A stretch of DNA of 64,000 bases from Candidula unifasciata (GCA_905116865.2 CAJHNH020008558.1:257001-321000); one strand, 5' to 3'. Positions 41,165 through 53,334 are shown, counted from the stretch's first letter. Numbers and translations: made by a program. Notes: generated by a model from the sequence alone, not told the origin.

Positions 41165-41330
41165 ACATGCACACCACGCACACCCAAACATACACATGAA
41201 CGCGCGATCTCTCACAACATATGTTTGTATGTATGCGCGCACACACATACAAACAGACATGTGTGTGCGTGTGTGTATATATATACAAACATGCGTGAGG
41301 GTGGGTGTGCGTGTGCATATATAAGTAGTT
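41165..41330. repeat. CA/TG-rich low-complexity tract
   Basis: Left half rich in CACA/ACAC, right half rich in GTGT, so partly self-complementary. Confidence 0.8.
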
Positions 41331-41493
41331 TTGCTATATTGCCTTCCCAATAAACGACGCTTACATTTTCTAAATGAACGGAAAGCTGTCTGCTGTCAAA
41401 TCGTCTCCCGTCAAAGTGAACCCTTCTGTATCAAAATTATGAAACTGCATTCGTAATCCCCAAGCCACAGACTCCAATCCAAATTGGCTAGCC

Positions 41494-41753
41494 TAACGTA
41501 CTTAGGTTAGGTTAGTTGCATATCCTTTACAGGACGTCGCAGAACCAACCCCAACAGCCCCTGGCTATTGTGTGGTTTTTCTAGGCAAATTTACGTCTAG
41601 TAGTTTGCCATTGCTTAATGGACGGTCGGCTTTCTTGATACCTCTGTCGAAACCAACACAAGGCACATGGCCCGCAGCTGGGATCGAACCCGGCATCCCG
41701 GCATTACGAAGCGTTCGCATCGACTTAGCCACAGAGCCGACTTAACGTACTTA
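41494..41753 (-). mobile_element. SINE family A, full length with 11-bp target duplication
   Basis: TAACGTACTTA at 41,494-41,504 and 41,743-41,753. The minus strand opens GTCGGCTCTGTGGCTAAGTC, has GGGTTCGATCCC (B box), and ends CGTCCTGTAAAGGAT then ATGCAACTAACC. About 238 bp. Confidence 0.95.
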
Positions 41754-42609
41754 CTACTGGTATTTTGCCATTGGGACGCAGTATGTAAATAGCCCCAGTA
41801 CAATTTTTTTACGACTGCACTTTCGGGCTGCAAGCCTAGTCTACTTTTTGGGGGAGGAGGGGTGGGGGGGGGGGGGAGCTAACTTACCCAGCACAAATTA
41901 GATCATGTGCGCTCTCAAAGTAATTACTGACATCTAGGATACAAATCCTGTCACATCTTGGTGAAGCAAAACCTGTCTGACAACGGGCAGCTGGAAAACC
42001 CAACGTGTCAGAATCCTTCCTAAACCCCCAAGCACACAGGATTAATGAGCTTCCAGGGAAAATGGCCGTCTTTCATTGTTTGCTGTTTCAGGGAAAGAAC
42101 ACGGGATTGCATTTGGCTGAAGAACTGACAGAAATGTTTACCGACGGAAAACTGATTGCTACAAAGTGCTTTTGTTTTTTGGCAACACAATGACCCACAT
42201 ATGATGAAGCCCACAATTTGATCAATGTTTACGGGGTATCTCGTATATTAATTACATCTTCATACTTTCAACAGCAGTGCATATAAGACACCAGTAGCTT
42301 GCACCAATAATTATTTGACATATTAAAAGGTAATGTTACAAAGTAAATTAAGGAATCCTTCTGAATCCACTGGTACATAGGGCAAATGGAGATTATTTAT
42401 ATAGTCCAATCAGCACTCAGTGAATAATGTCGTCAACATCTCACAGCGCGCCGTTACTTCTCAAGCCATTAACTGGCACCCAGTTTAGGCCGGGGCGAGC
42501 CGAAAGCCTAAGTAATTTTATATAATGATGCAGATTCGAACTAAAGACCTTCGAGAAAGCAGGCTAGCATCTAGACACTGGTCTCACGCAGCTGCCGGTA
42601 GTTTGATGC
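41754..42609. other. Gene-free stretch
   Basis: G-rich run at 41,856-41,876. A frame at 42,005-42,193 shows no recognised family. Nothing else supported. Confidence 0.4.
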
Positions 42610-42865
42610 GCTGTTTGTAAGTAAGCTGCGTATCCTTTACAGACCGGTACAGAATCAACCCCAGAGTTTTTTGGCTGTTGTGGGGGGTTTTTAAGGCAAA
42701 TTTTAGGTTTAGTAGTTTGCCATTGCTTCTATACGGTCGACTTTCGATACCACTGTCAAAACCAACACAAGAAGATCTGCTGCCTAATCACCTGCAGCTG
42801 GAATCGAACCGCGCACCCCGGGATTGCGAAGCGCGTTTGCAACGTCCAAGCCACAGACGCCGATT
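42610..42865 (-). mobile_element. SINE family A, diverged
   Basis: TGCGTATCCTTTACAGACC, TTTTGGCTGTTGTGG, AGTTTGCCATTGCTT, TGCAGCTGGAATCGAACC and AGACGCCGA. Confidence 0.85.
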
Positions 42866-42990
42866 GATGCACTGTGAAAGTTAAATGTTCTTTTACAAGA
42901 TGCCACAAATCAGCCTGGTATTTGTTGGCTGCCTTTAGTTTTTTCTAGACAAACTTACGTTCGATTACCATTTCTTCTTTAACGCTTCGA
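42862..42990. repeat. Dispersed repeat, second copy at 43,982-44,058
   Basis: TGAAAGTTAAATGTTC, GATGCCACAAATCAGCCTGG, TATTTGTTGGCTG in the first copy, with close parallels in the second. It resembles the central part of SINE family A. Confidence 0.65.
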
Positions 42991-44061
42991 CACTCATAAC
43001 TGCTGTTATAATCAAACCAGAGCGCTTAACTGTCGAATCGCTCGAAGTTGACTGTGATCCCTTTATTGTCGAAATTATGAAACAGCTTCCATGGCCCCTA
43101 AGACACAGATGCAGTGCATTGAAATAACTCAAATTCACAGAGAATGGCAAATTAGATTACATTTTAAATGTTAATTATTTTATTTTATTTCATATTATTA
43201 CTTTATTTCTTATCAGTATCATTTATCAAATTTCTCTGGAATTCATGTGAGTTCAATAACAGGGGAGTACAATAACAGACACACAACCGGTTTAAAATAT
43301 AGACACATATATCATTATTTATCAATTTAGGCCCTTGGGTACAGGGTGAAGCTACCTGATTCCTTTACTCCTCGGCTGCCTGTCATATGAAACTCTTTAT
43401 AAACCCATGAATATCTTACACTGGTTGATCTGTGCAAGGCTATTCTACAAAATAATGGCTTACGCCTATCTTTCCGGTATTCACGCGTGTTTCAGAGCTT
43501 CAACTGGTCAAACATGTGGATTTTCGTGGATTTTTCTTGATAAGACCTCAGTTAAGTGATTGTTGTGTATTCTTGTTTGAAAATGATTGACTTTCTGATT
43601 GGCACATTTGCGTCTTGTCAGAGCGATAGTGTTATACTGCGATATGCAGAGGCATGGGATTCACAGTCCATGGCGATGGTGAGTATTGTTTGTAAATATA
43701 ACATTGTCTATTGATATCCTATGCTTATGAAGGTTTTCTAGCCGCAAACTTCACTTGTCGTTTATGATATAGTATAATGTGAAGTTGCTTAATTCTACTT
43801 TTTTGTTGTTTTTGATATCGCTGCCAGTATCGCTGCCATTCAATAATCTTATTGACATATTTTCAAATGTAGGTGTGTATTTCTTTCTCCTCTGCTTTGC
43901 CCTAAAAGAGACAATAGCATGTTCTTGTGGTTTACATCTATGCCGTGATTGACTTTCTGTTTGGCACCCTTCCGTCTTTCCAGATGCCAACTGATACACT
44001 CTGAAAGTTAAATATTATTTTTACCAAACGCCACAGATCAACCTGGTATTTGTTGGCTGTT
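42991..44061. other. Gene-free stretch
   Basis: A/T-rich. GATTGACTTTCTG plus GGCAC occurs at about 43,585 and 43,950, hinting at an old duplication. No exon seen. Confidence 0.4.
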
Positions 44062-44300
44062 GAGGGCTGAGTGGTCTTGAGGCATGTCATCCGCATCAAG
44101 TGCTAGAGGTCCCGGGTTCAGGCCCCGGCGAAGGCTGGGATTTTTTCACGTGGACTACTGGTAATATCCCTTGTCTCTGGGTAGAAGATCAGACGCCTGT
44201 GTGTAGTGTTGAGCACGTTAAAGAAAAAAAAAATCCCTTGGCAGTTGGAAATCGAAAAGAGTAGCCTAACTGCGCCGCCTGGGAAAAATTTTGAGTTAAA
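44062..44300 (+). mobile_element. tRNA-derived SINE family G
   Basis: GGCTGAGTGGTCTTGAGGCA followed by GGTCCCGGGTTCAGGCCCC, matching A and B boxes at tRNA-like spacing; then GGCGAAGGCTGGGA and a body ending in GCCGCCTGGG. Confidence 0.65.
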
Positions 44301-44689
44301 ATCTACCCAAATCATTTCAGGGTCCTCGCCGGTGCCACAGTTCGTGCACTGCGCTGAGATTCTTGTGTCATGATGTTGATCTGTTGTTCAAACCAAACCT
44401 GTATGTACCTTTTGACCCTACACGTGTGATTTCAGTAAACGCATAATTAACCGTCTGTTATCTGTAACAACACGTTTGTGAACCGAACAAGTGCTTCTCA
44501 CAACCCTTCCCCTCCCCCATAAGGTGCGGAACCGACACGGCAGGTTCTGCACCATTTGGTGGTAAACTGATGTAACACAATCTGGATGTTGTGAGGACCC
44601 TTTGGGAGCGAGTGAACACTGCCAATGCATAGATACATAATTACGGTCTGAGGAGAATGGCACTGCGAGGAGTTAAAAGGGGATATGGC

Positions 44690-44830
44690 CGACGTTGGAC
44701 ACTCAGGGGAAAGGCGAGACGGATATAAAATCAGACAGTTTCTGGTACCATCGGAATTGAAACTCTTCCTTGCTGCTGAAGATAGGGACGGAGCACTTAT
44801 GGGGGTGTGATGTCATTTGCTAATTCAGCA
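44690..44830 (+). mobile_element. LINE 3' end fragment (RNase-H LINE family)
   Basis: CAGTTTCTGGTACCATCGGA, CTTGCTGCTGAAGATAGGGA, GTGTGATGTCATTTGCTAA. Parallel to 1,816-1,945. Confidence 0.65.
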
Positions 44831-44865
44831 TGTAACACTCTTTGTTTTCTTATATTGTCTAGAAC

Positions 44866-44985
44866 CGGGAAGGCTAACCCGGTCGGATGTGTTGGCCGAA
44901 AGGTGCAAATATCGCAGCCATGCTGTAAACGCACGCAGCGCAATTATATCTTCGAATGAACGCAGAGGAAGAAGAAGATATTGTT
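44866..44985 (+). mobile_element. SINE-like family C with (GAA)n tail
   Basis: CGGGAAGGCTAACCCGGTC, GTGTTGGCCGAAAGGTGC, ATATCGCAGCCATGCTGTAA, CGCAGCGCAATTATATCTTC and GAAGAAGAAG. Confidence 0.75.
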
Positions 44986-45261
44986 TAGAACTTCGTGTAC
45001 TTTTTTTTTCGAGTACTGCTTGTTAATACAATAATGTCACATTTCAAAAGCTTCTATATGTTTTTCTTCACGTTTATTCATTGCGCATATTTCAGGCCCA
45101 CATAACCTACTGACCAGACAGACACACGAAGAATTCAAATACCTAACAATATTTCGGCCTCATGCTTTTATAAAGTGAAGTACAAGAGCTACTAATAAAG
45201 AAGAAGCGGCTTTAATCGCTTCTAAATTAATGGGTAAGTACAGTAAATGTGCCTTTTTACG

Positions 45262-45512
45262 CCTTTAGGCGCATCGGGCATGTGGGAAGAGCATCCATAC
45301 TTTTACAGACTAATCGGCACTAGGTGGATAATGTGGTCAGCATTACGCCGGCGGTCTTTACTTCCTGAGGACATACATCGTGGTACCTATTTTAGGCTGG
45401 GTCGACCTGCGATGCATCATACCACGATAAAAATCCACGCAGCCGGCAGTGGGTTTCGATCGCGGTACGTTGGAATTACGAGTCGGACCCGCAACGCCTA
45501 ATCCACGGACGC
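45262..45512 (-). mobile_element. SINE family D, reverse copy
   Basis: TAATGTGGTCAGCATTACGC, GGCGGTCTTTACTTCCTGAG, GCTGGGTCGACCTGCG and TCGATCGCGGTACG (reverse B box), ending in CCGTG-like head. Confidence 0.8.
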
Positions 45513-45639
45513 TGTATAAATTAATTGGAAGCTTAACAAAATAATAACTATAAAAAAATGTGTGATTTTGCAGCTACTATTTAGTGGGCCAGTTTCAGAT
45601 TCCTCTATGTAACAGCGTTCGATTCCAACGATTTAAAAA

Positions 45640-45936
45640 ACGACCGCTTTCGTGTCTGAAAACAGTGGTGTTCGAGTCGCGCTTCTCCGTGTGGGTTTCG
45701 GGTCCCTGTTGTGGGGAAATCCCTCCTCCTCCCCCCCCCTCAAAAAAAAAAAGCAAGTTAAAAGAATCTGCTGAGAGTCAAGTAACCAAAAGTCTGTATA
45801 AAACAAGATATATCTGTAAAAGGGATTAGTATTCAACACTCAGGTTCTGCAAGGTTAAAGTCCAGAGGTGAACGAACAATCAGAACTTATCGCATGCGTT
45901 TAAAGCAGGTGAACGCGAAGAAGAAGAAGAAGAAGA
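45640..45936 (+). mobile_element. SINE family B with tRNA-like head and (GAA)n tail
   Basis: GTGGTGTTCGAGTCGCGC (B box), GTGGGTTTCGGGTCCCTGTT, C run, A run, GTCCAGAGGTGAACGAAC and GAAGAAGAAGAAGAAG tail. Best-preserved copy of the head. Confidence 0.85.
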
Positions 45937-46464
45937 GTCGCATCGGAGGAAGAGGAAGTCTCACCACAAACGATTCATAAAGGCAGGAGTGGATGCCCAA
46001 ATTCACTGCAACCAACCCCAGTTGTGGGGAAGCCCTTAAAATAAAGGGGATAGCCATGAAATTATCTGCTTTAAGGTTTGCAGGTGGTGAGAATTCCACA
46101 ATTTTGCGTTCAAATGTCTCTAAACGGAAACACACCAACGCTCTGAACAAGACAAAAGCTGCGAATATGATTGTGAGAACACTGATGCCACAATAAATTA
46201 ACTGACTCTATTACTCCCGTTATGATGCAGGGAAGTTCTTGTATTTCTAAATGTCTTGGCGTTTTTTTTTTTTAAGGGGGAGAAAATTCTGATCATATGA
46301 GTCTACGCTTGACACAGTGTCGTGAACAGCCTGGAGTTCAAAGTTTGACTGCGAATTTCATTTATAATATTCACCGCGTCCCTCATTACACTATTTAGTT
46401 CGGTGAAAAGCTATTGTAGACAGGAGGCCAATGCCAGTCATGATTTATCTGACTGAGCGAATTT

Positions 46465-46655
46465 CACTTTTATAAGTTGGAGTTGGAGGGTAATAGAGGC
46501 AGAGGGAGACCGAGAGAACAGATGCTGGACTGTTTGACATCATGGCATGGAAGATCATCTGTGTCAGAGCTTATTGAAAGTAAACGAGACAGAAGGTTGT
46601 GGATGGACATGACTACCAACGACACGGCATGGACTCTAAGAAGAAGAAGAATAAC
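46465..46655 (+). mobile_element. LINE 3' end with (GAA)n tail
   Basis: Encodes NRGRGRPREQMLDCL, SVSELIESKRDRRLWMDM; then GGACTCTAAGAAGAAGAAG. Confidence 0.8.
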
Positions 46656-46960
46656 TTAAAAAGTGCTCAGCCCATGGTGTGTGTGGGCATGAGGTTAATG
46701 GTTAATGTAGTACTATCTGTGAAACACCTTTGGTTTTCTATTCGGTAAAATGAACAGATATTTATTGTGATAATTATAGTTCCAGTTGTTTTTATTTGGA
46801 TTGCAAGTGTGCCTTGTTTTACTGTTACCACTGATTAGACTTCATACAGAACATCTCATGTCAGGGTAAGTTTGTATGGTCTTAGCCTCCACCTAACGAA
46901 CTCCTAACTTTTTTGGTACGATATTCAAGATGCAAGACCTTATTAACTTTTTACCAATAG

Positions 46961-47514
46961 TGTAATGATGTTATAAATAGGGATAACGTCAGGGGATGAT
47001 TGGCATAATTGGGGAAGTCCCTGAGAGCATGGGTTTCAAGGAGATATGGTGAAACGACAGGAAAGAGTGAGTCACGTGTGAATGGGGAGATCTGGGGGAT
47101 TGAGAATCAGGCAGTCATTCGGTGACTGGGCCCCAGAGAGAAAGGATGGAAAATGAAGCTGTGAGGATGAATGGAGAATGACTAGAGCATGTGGATCTGA
47201 ATCGGCGAGGAATGAATGATCGAGAAGGCCAGCTGTGATGGTACCCTGTTTGATTGTCAAAGCCAGCTGTGAATATGTCAACGTCTATTGTCCGAATGCT
47301 GTAAGTGGATTCACCTGTGATTTGTGTATTGAGCTAACGTGTAAATAAACTCGTGAAATGTGCCGCTGGTGTTAACCGTTGTTAGACGTTGTGTGACCGT
47401 GAAGAGGATCATGTCTGCTTTGATTGAGTTGTGAACCTCTAGACATCAGAGCCAGTATTAACTCTGCACCACAGATAGCCAGTGTGGAGGAGACACAAAA
47501 GGGCAGTCATTACA
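46961..47514 (+). repeat. 5' LTR (554 bp)
   Basis: Begins TGTAATGATG and ends CATTACA (TG...CA, with inverted TGTAATGA/TCATTACA ends). AAATAAAC at 47,343 could serve as poly(A) signal. The primer-binding site probably starts at once after it, TTGGGGACCCGTCC; the tRNA was not identified. Confidence 0.97.
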
Positions 47515-49125
47515 TTGGGGACCCGTCCTAAGTGCGAATACATTGTAAGTTATAAGTATGAGTTACAGTGCAGGCTTGTTCTAACTATGCCAGTACATTA
47601 GACGTAGTGTTTTTGTGGACAGAAGTAACATTTAGGCAAATACCGGCAGCCGTAAGTTTTGAGTGACTATGTGTGTTGGAAGATGGAGTTTAAAGAAATG
47701 TCGGGGTATTATGTAAGACCAGGACATGCTGTCAAGGGCATTAAGTAAAACCGGGACAACTGAATTCCAGACTCTGGTCATTCTGAAACAAACAAGCTAG
47801 CCTGAGAAAAATTGGCAGAAACACGGCGAAATAATACTGGGTAATGTATTCACTTCACGTGTGAAAAAATTGCACAAGTTTCATCCCGCGACGTGGGAAC
47901 GCTTGTTCGTCGCTGGAAGAGACGGTGTAAGCTGAACTTTTGACCCTTGTGGTGGGTAATCCACGACGGAAAATTGTAAGCAGCAGTATCCCTGTGATCG
48001 TTGTTTAACGTGGTTTTTTTTCGTCAAACAAGAAGTCATAAACCAGAGATACTAATTTCGGACTAGATTTCACCGCAAGAACACTGCATTGCCAGGGGCC
48101 AAGACGGCACTCAGTTACAGCGAGCAAGGTCATCAACAACGGTCAAGTACAACACAGTAGCAGATAAAACGTCATCAGCGACAGCTAACTCGAGGCAACC
48201 GTACAGCACACCGTCCACAAGTGAATGCCTCAGGTCAAGAATACTTGTCAATAAAAAAGAACGGGGTCCAGTCAGCACCAGAAGTAGTACTTTTACTACT
48301 AAATGTTTGTAATACGTCCGTATAGGTGAGTTCAAGTGTGTATTGTGTAGGCAAGGAAGGAGTGGTGTTTATCAACATTAATTACGTCACAAAATGTTTA
48401 CAATTTATAATGGATAGACAGTAAAAACAGTGATTAATGTGATAGACTATGACTATTCAGGTTGTAGAGTAGAACTACATACATTCTCTGTAAGAAAAGT
48501 ATTTCAGTGAGAATCTAACATTTATCAACAGTTTGTGGTGACTATTAAAGTGAAATTAATATGCGCTAACTGTGAACATTTAGTGATCTGTGCCAACTGA
48601 TCAACTTCAGTGTAGATTGTTAAACTATATGGTATAAAGACTTTTGGACATATTTGAATTATTGAATGAGCATAAACTAATGGTAGTCTTTTAAGATCAT
48701 CTGCAGACTTAGACCACGACAGAAGACAAGAGCAGTGTCCTATAAAGATCAGAAGAGCGTGTCCAGAGACAGTAAAGACGTGCAGTGGAGCATCAAGGGC
48801 CACAAACCTAATCCAGTCCATTCCAACAGCAGAAGAGCAAGGGAGCCATCACCAGGACCAAGGAAAAAGAATCAACTCATTACATTGTTACATGCTTTCT
48901 TTGTTCTATCTCCAGGTTCTTTGATTGTGATATTATATTATTCTATTTAAGTAAAATAGATAATTTTTGTTTATTTATTAGTTGAGTATAAAAATTAGTC
49001 AGGGAATATAATTAAATTTAAAATCTCAATTATTTAGTTAAAGAACGGTATAAATTAAATAATACGGGATTTATCTTAAATTTAAACAGTTTCAAAAGTA
49101 ATAAATTACAGTAATCAGTTTTAAA
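47515..49125 (+). other. LTR element leader, non-coding
   Basis: Putative primer-binding site, then 1.6 kb without a convincing frame. A short frame at 48,735-48,950 has no recognised family. Confidence 0.6.
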
Positions 49126-50874
49126 ATGTCAAACCTAGCAGAATACATAAATCTGGGAAAACAGTTAGGGTTATCAGGAGAGGAGTTAAGAAAATTTTGT
49201 GAAGGAAGAGAACAGGAAGATAAAGAAGCACAAAGGGTTCAACAACAATTGGATCGAGAAGAAAGAGCCGCAGCACGCGCCCACGAGGCAGCACTGAGAG
49301 ATAAACAGTTACAAGAGGCAGCAATGAAAGATAAGCAATTACAACAAGAAGCAGAACTAAGAGAAAAACAATTACAACAGGAAGCAGAAGCACGTGCCCA
49401 AGAGGCAGCAATGAAAGATAAGCAATTACAACAAGAAGTAGAACTGAAAAATAAACAATTACAACATGAAGCAGCAATGTAACAACAACAATTAGACCAT
49501 GAGAAAGAAATCAAATTGCAAGAGTTAAAACTTGAACAACAGCGGTTAACAGCACAAATAGAGGCAGACAGACAAAAGGTTGAAGCACAGATAAGAACAA
49601 AAGAAATGGATAATGAATCCAAAGCAGAACTGGCAGCACAAAGGGAAAGAGCTAAAGAAGAAGAACATAAATTTACAAAATACAAAGGATTAATAAAGAA
49701 TTTTGGTGAAAAGGATGACATTGGATCATGGATTTCAGCATTTTTACTACAAGTTCGGTTTCATAAAATTCCAAAAGAAGATTGGGCAATACTGTTCCAA
49801 AGACACCTTGGAGGAGAACCGTTAAAAATACTGGAGACAGTGCCAGAAAATTTACGACTTGATTTTGATTATATTAAAGACCGGATAATGAGACACTATG
49901 ACCTACAAGAAGCAGGATACAGATTGCAATTCATTGATTTAAAACCAAAATCAACTCAAACATTTGTTGATTATATGTCCGAAGTTCAGACAACTTTTCA
50001 GAAATGGGTAGATTCAGCCAAAATTAACAACGACTATGATCTGTTAGTTGATTTACTATTAAGAAGTAAATTGCTAGAGTCATTACCAAAACCTATGACC
50101 ACATTTCTGAAGGAACACAAACCTACTTCGTTAAAACATCTTGAACAACTAGGAGAAAATTATTATGCAGCACATCGTGATATTTTTCTCATACCACAAA
50201 ACACTGATATATACTCAGGAGCCAGTGCCGAAGGACAAAAGTCACATGAAACAGGATATAATAGATCAGCATATCCGTCCAGAAGAAGAGTTAATGGAGG
50301 AAGGAAAATAACAATAATAGATTGTGACATATGCAAAAAAAGGCATGGTAATGAAACCATATGCGACGCCAATCAATTGTATGAACAAGAAGTCAGAAAG
50401 AAAATTGAAAATAGGAGGAAAAAGGTAAAGAGATATGATAGTACAAGTAAATGCTGGGCTTGTGGATTTTACGGGCACACGCGTCAATTTTGTAAATATA
50501 AAAAAGAATTTAAAGCAGCAGCAGTATGTGAAACATCAGACTCCGAGTCAGAAAGTGATATATCAGAAACAAATGCAGCAGTGCTACTAGAAGAAGACAA
50601 ATGCACAATATGTGAAACTTTTCAAGAATATGGAGACTTACCATGTGGGCATAAGATACCGGTGCACAATGCAAATTCTGTGAAGGACTGTGGGAAATTA
50701 AACCTACATAAAGGAATAGTTGGTAATCGAATCGTCTCAATTTTAAGAGATACAGGGGCGACGATCTCAGGTATACATAAATCATTAGTGAAACCAGAGG
50801 AGATGACTGATAAAGTTGTTAGATGTAGAACATTCGGAGGTAGAATAGAAAAATTCAGAATAGCATCAGTATGA
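49126..50874 (+). pseudogene. gag: gag and protease start of the LTR element, broken by an in-frame TAA
   Basis: ATG at 49,126. Residues about 20-190 form a Gln/Glu/Lys-rich coiled coil with repeats of the type KDKQLQQEAE. A TAA at 49,480-49,482 breaks this region; the same frame resumes and an ATG follows at 49,516. Then a capsid-like gag domain (FHKIPKEDWAILFQRHL, YVDYMSEV-like segment), a CCHC zinc knuckle (CWACGFYGHTRQFC, about 50,452-50,493) and an aspartic-protease active site (LRDTGATISG, about 50,743-50,772). A TGA at 50,872-50,874 interrupts the protease. Role in an intact element: particle formation, nucleic-acid binding and polyprotein cleavage. Confidence 0.88.
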
Positions 50875-51489
50875 GTCAAAACGCCTTATACCACTAAGAA
50901 GATGGACATGGCTGTATTAAGTTCACCGTGTGCAGAACTTATCATTGGTAACCAACCAGGGCTGAAAGAGATGACAGATCATGAAATAAAACAGTGGGAG
51001 AAAGAAAACATACCTGAGATGACAGAAGAGGTGAGGCTAACTATGCAGAGACAAGAGACAAATGCGGTCATGGAAGAGAAAAATGACAGTGTAAATCTGC
51101 AGGAAATAGAAAATGTAGCAGCAGTCACAAGGAGTGTAACAAAAAATCAACAAACTCAAGAGCACTCCATAAACATGCACAAAGAACAAATACCAGTAAC
51201 TACAGAAGATAAAAATAGATTTTTTCCAAGTCTATCAACAAACTACAAAAAACAAGTAAACTTAATAATGCAGTGGCTAGTAACATTAATTGTGACAGTG
51301 TTAATGTCAAGTCTTTATTGTTGTGTTAAATATGTTAGGAAAGTTGCAATATTAAAGTATCAGTTATTCACAATGCAATTGAACAGGAAGCCAACAAAAT
51401 TAAACTGTGATCAGGGAAAAGTAATAAAAAATAAGTTTCGAGCAAGAGGCATTAAATATTGTGATCAGTTTAAAAAGAAAAAAAAATGA
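50875..51489 (+). pseudogene. Protease end fused to a membrane-anchor tail
   Basis: The same frame continues after the TGA. CAELIIGNQPGL (about 50,932-50,967) is the C-terminal part of a retroelement protease. A polar spacer with VAAVTRSVTKN resembles the spacer that normally leads into reverse transcriptase. Instead a hydrophobic stretch, LIMQWLVTLIVTVLM then SSLYCCVKYV (about 51,262-51,330), follows, and then a basic tail to the TGA at 51,487. This looks like the membrane anchor and cytoplasmic tail of an env-like gene joined to pro by an internal deletion. Confidence 0.65.
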
Positions 51490-51639
51490 TAGAATTTCCT
51501 AATTAGAAAAGAATTTACAGTCATTACAGGTAAAATTGCAGAACATAAATGCTAATGACAACGCTAGTTTACCATTAGACATTAATACAAAAGTTTAAAT
51601 ATGATATTAGGCATGTTAAAGGTGTTAAAAACCACATTC

Positions 51640-51790
51640 CAGATATTATGTCTAGATTATAAAGATAGTAAGCAGAAATAGTCACAAGGGGAGTTAAATA
51701 GAGAAGGGAGATAATTATAGGTAACAAGTAAACAGAAATAATCACAAGGGGAGTTAAATAGACAAGGGAGATAACTATAGGTAACAGTCT
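51640..51790. repeat. 58-bp tandem duplication in the LTR element
   Basis: CACAAGGGGAGTTAAATAGA, AAGGGAGATAA, TATAGGTAACA present twice, differing at a few bases. Purine-rich; may be a second polypurine-like tract. Confidence 0.85.
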
Positions 51791-52556
51791 AACATTACTA
51801 ACGAATGTTTAATAAACGTGTTGTTACTAACAATTAATATTCAAATAAAATAAATGTTGTATGATGTGACGAGATGAAAGTTATGATGTGAAAGTGAGAA
51901 TGAGGAATGGTGTATGAATTTAAAAATAAAACTGAAAGATGGTGTATGAGTTTATGAAAAACCAACAGACACATTAGGTTATAATAGAAATTTTATTAAC
52001 AGGCAATTACAGATGTTGCATTGAAATATCTATGATAGTGTACAAACAGAAAATGAAATTGCCACAATGCTAAAATGAGAAAATTCTGGCAAAGTTTTGG
52101 TATAGACCATGGTGAATGACGAAGACCAACAAGGAGTAGCAATCACTTTGAATGAACTGTCAACAGGAACTTGGTTCTATGGGGGACATACAGAGCTGTG
52201 TGATTTATAAGTCTGGTTTTGGAGCCATTTTTGGACTTCCGCGTTGTTGAGGAACGCTTTGGGGTGTTCAGTCTTCTTTAGGTAGACTGACTTCAGGACT
52301 TGATAAGTACGTCACAGAGCCTATAAGGTCATCCGCGTTGTTTGAGGAACGCTTTGGGGAGGTGATTCTGTTAGCATATTGCCAAGAACTGTCAAGGGGA
52401 GTGACAAGAGATGCTGCATATGTTGTACAAGTCAGAGAACCGATGGTAGAATTCCAGCCAACAGTAAAAAAATATTAGTAAAATAAGGCAATATATTCTT
52501 ATATGAAATTTTACATGAAAAAAAAAAAAAAAATATTGCATATTTTTTTTTTGTTT
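51791..52556 (+). other. LTR element 3' non-coding region
   Basis: Short duplicated motif CCGCGTTGTT(T)GAGGAACGCTTTGGGG at 52,238 and 52,331. No coding. Confidence 0.6.
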
Positions 52557-52570
52557 AAGGTGAGGAGAGA
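52557..52570 (+). promoter_or_regulatory. Polypurine tract
   Basis: AAGGTGAGGAGAGA lies directly before the 3' LTR, as expected for plus-strand priming. Confidence 0.8.
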
Positions 52571-53124
52571 TGTAATGATGTTATAAATAGGGATAACGTC
52601 AGGGGATGATTGGCATAATTGGGGAAGTCCCTGAGAGCATGGGTTTCACGGAGATATGGTGAAACGACAGGAAAGATTGAGTCACGTGTGAATGGGGAGA
52701 TCTGGGGGATTGAGAATCAGGCAGTCATTCGGTGACTGGGCCCCAGAGAGAAAGGATGGAAAATGAAGCTGTGAGGATGAATGGAGAATGACTAGAGCAT
52801 GTGGATCTGAATCGGCGAGGAATGAATGATCGAGAAGGCCAGCTGTGATGGTACCCTGTTTGATTGTCAAAGCCAGCAGTGAATATGTCAACGTCTATTG
52901 TCCGAATGCTGTAAGTGGATTCACCTGTGATTTGTGTATTGAGCTAACGTGTAAATAAACTCGTGAAATGTGCCGCTGGTGTTAACCGTTGTTAGACGTT
53001 GTGTGACCGTGAAGAGGATCATGTCTGCTTTGATTAAGTTGTGAACCTCTAGACATCAGAGCCAGTGTTAACTCTGCACCACAGATAGTCAGTGTGGAGG
53101 AGACACAAAAGGGCAGTCATTACA
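52571..53124 (+). repeat. 3' LTR (554 bp)
   Basis: Same length as the 5' LTR; differences are six single-base changes, for instance CAAG/CACG and AGATAGCC/AGATAGTC. Confidence 0.97.
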
Positions 53125-53334
53125 AATAGTATACATTTTTTTTTCTTTCGCTTTAGGTATTAGGAGAGCAACTAGATAAGAAGCCCGAAGTAGCGATTTA
53201 TCACTGGCTGTCTCATTTTAATTTTATTGGCCCGACTTTTCATCTGATAGAAAAGCTATTACAATAGATATAGTCCTTATTCCCAACCTACACCGGACTA
53301 CAGGTTAGGAACCGTTGAGCTGAGTTGAGTTGAG

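Larger units (their letters stand above)
46956..53129 (+). mobile_element. Complete non-autonomous LTR retrotransposon with AATAG target duplication
   Basis: 46,961-53,124 (6,164 bp) with 554-bp LTRs, a leader, one long gag-protease frame (49,126-51,489, two internal stops), a 3' region and a polypurine tract. AATAG flanks both sides (46,956-46,960 and 53,125-53,129). No reverse transcriptase, RNase H or integrase lies between protease and the 3' region. The gag fold, CCHC knuckle and aspartic protease point to a Ty3/gypsy-type element. Mobilisation would need enzymes from a related full element. LTRs differ at six of 554 positions, which implies a recent insertion. Confidence 0.95.

Noticed and set aside
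42005..42193. 62-codon frame
   Set aside because: No recognised family and no splice sites.
44062..44140. Functional tRNA gene
   Set aside because: Good boxes, but the 3' half does not pair well and a SINE-like body follows.
45993..46196. 67-codon frame
   Set aside because: Its composition looks protein-like, but no family, splice context or partner exon was recognised.
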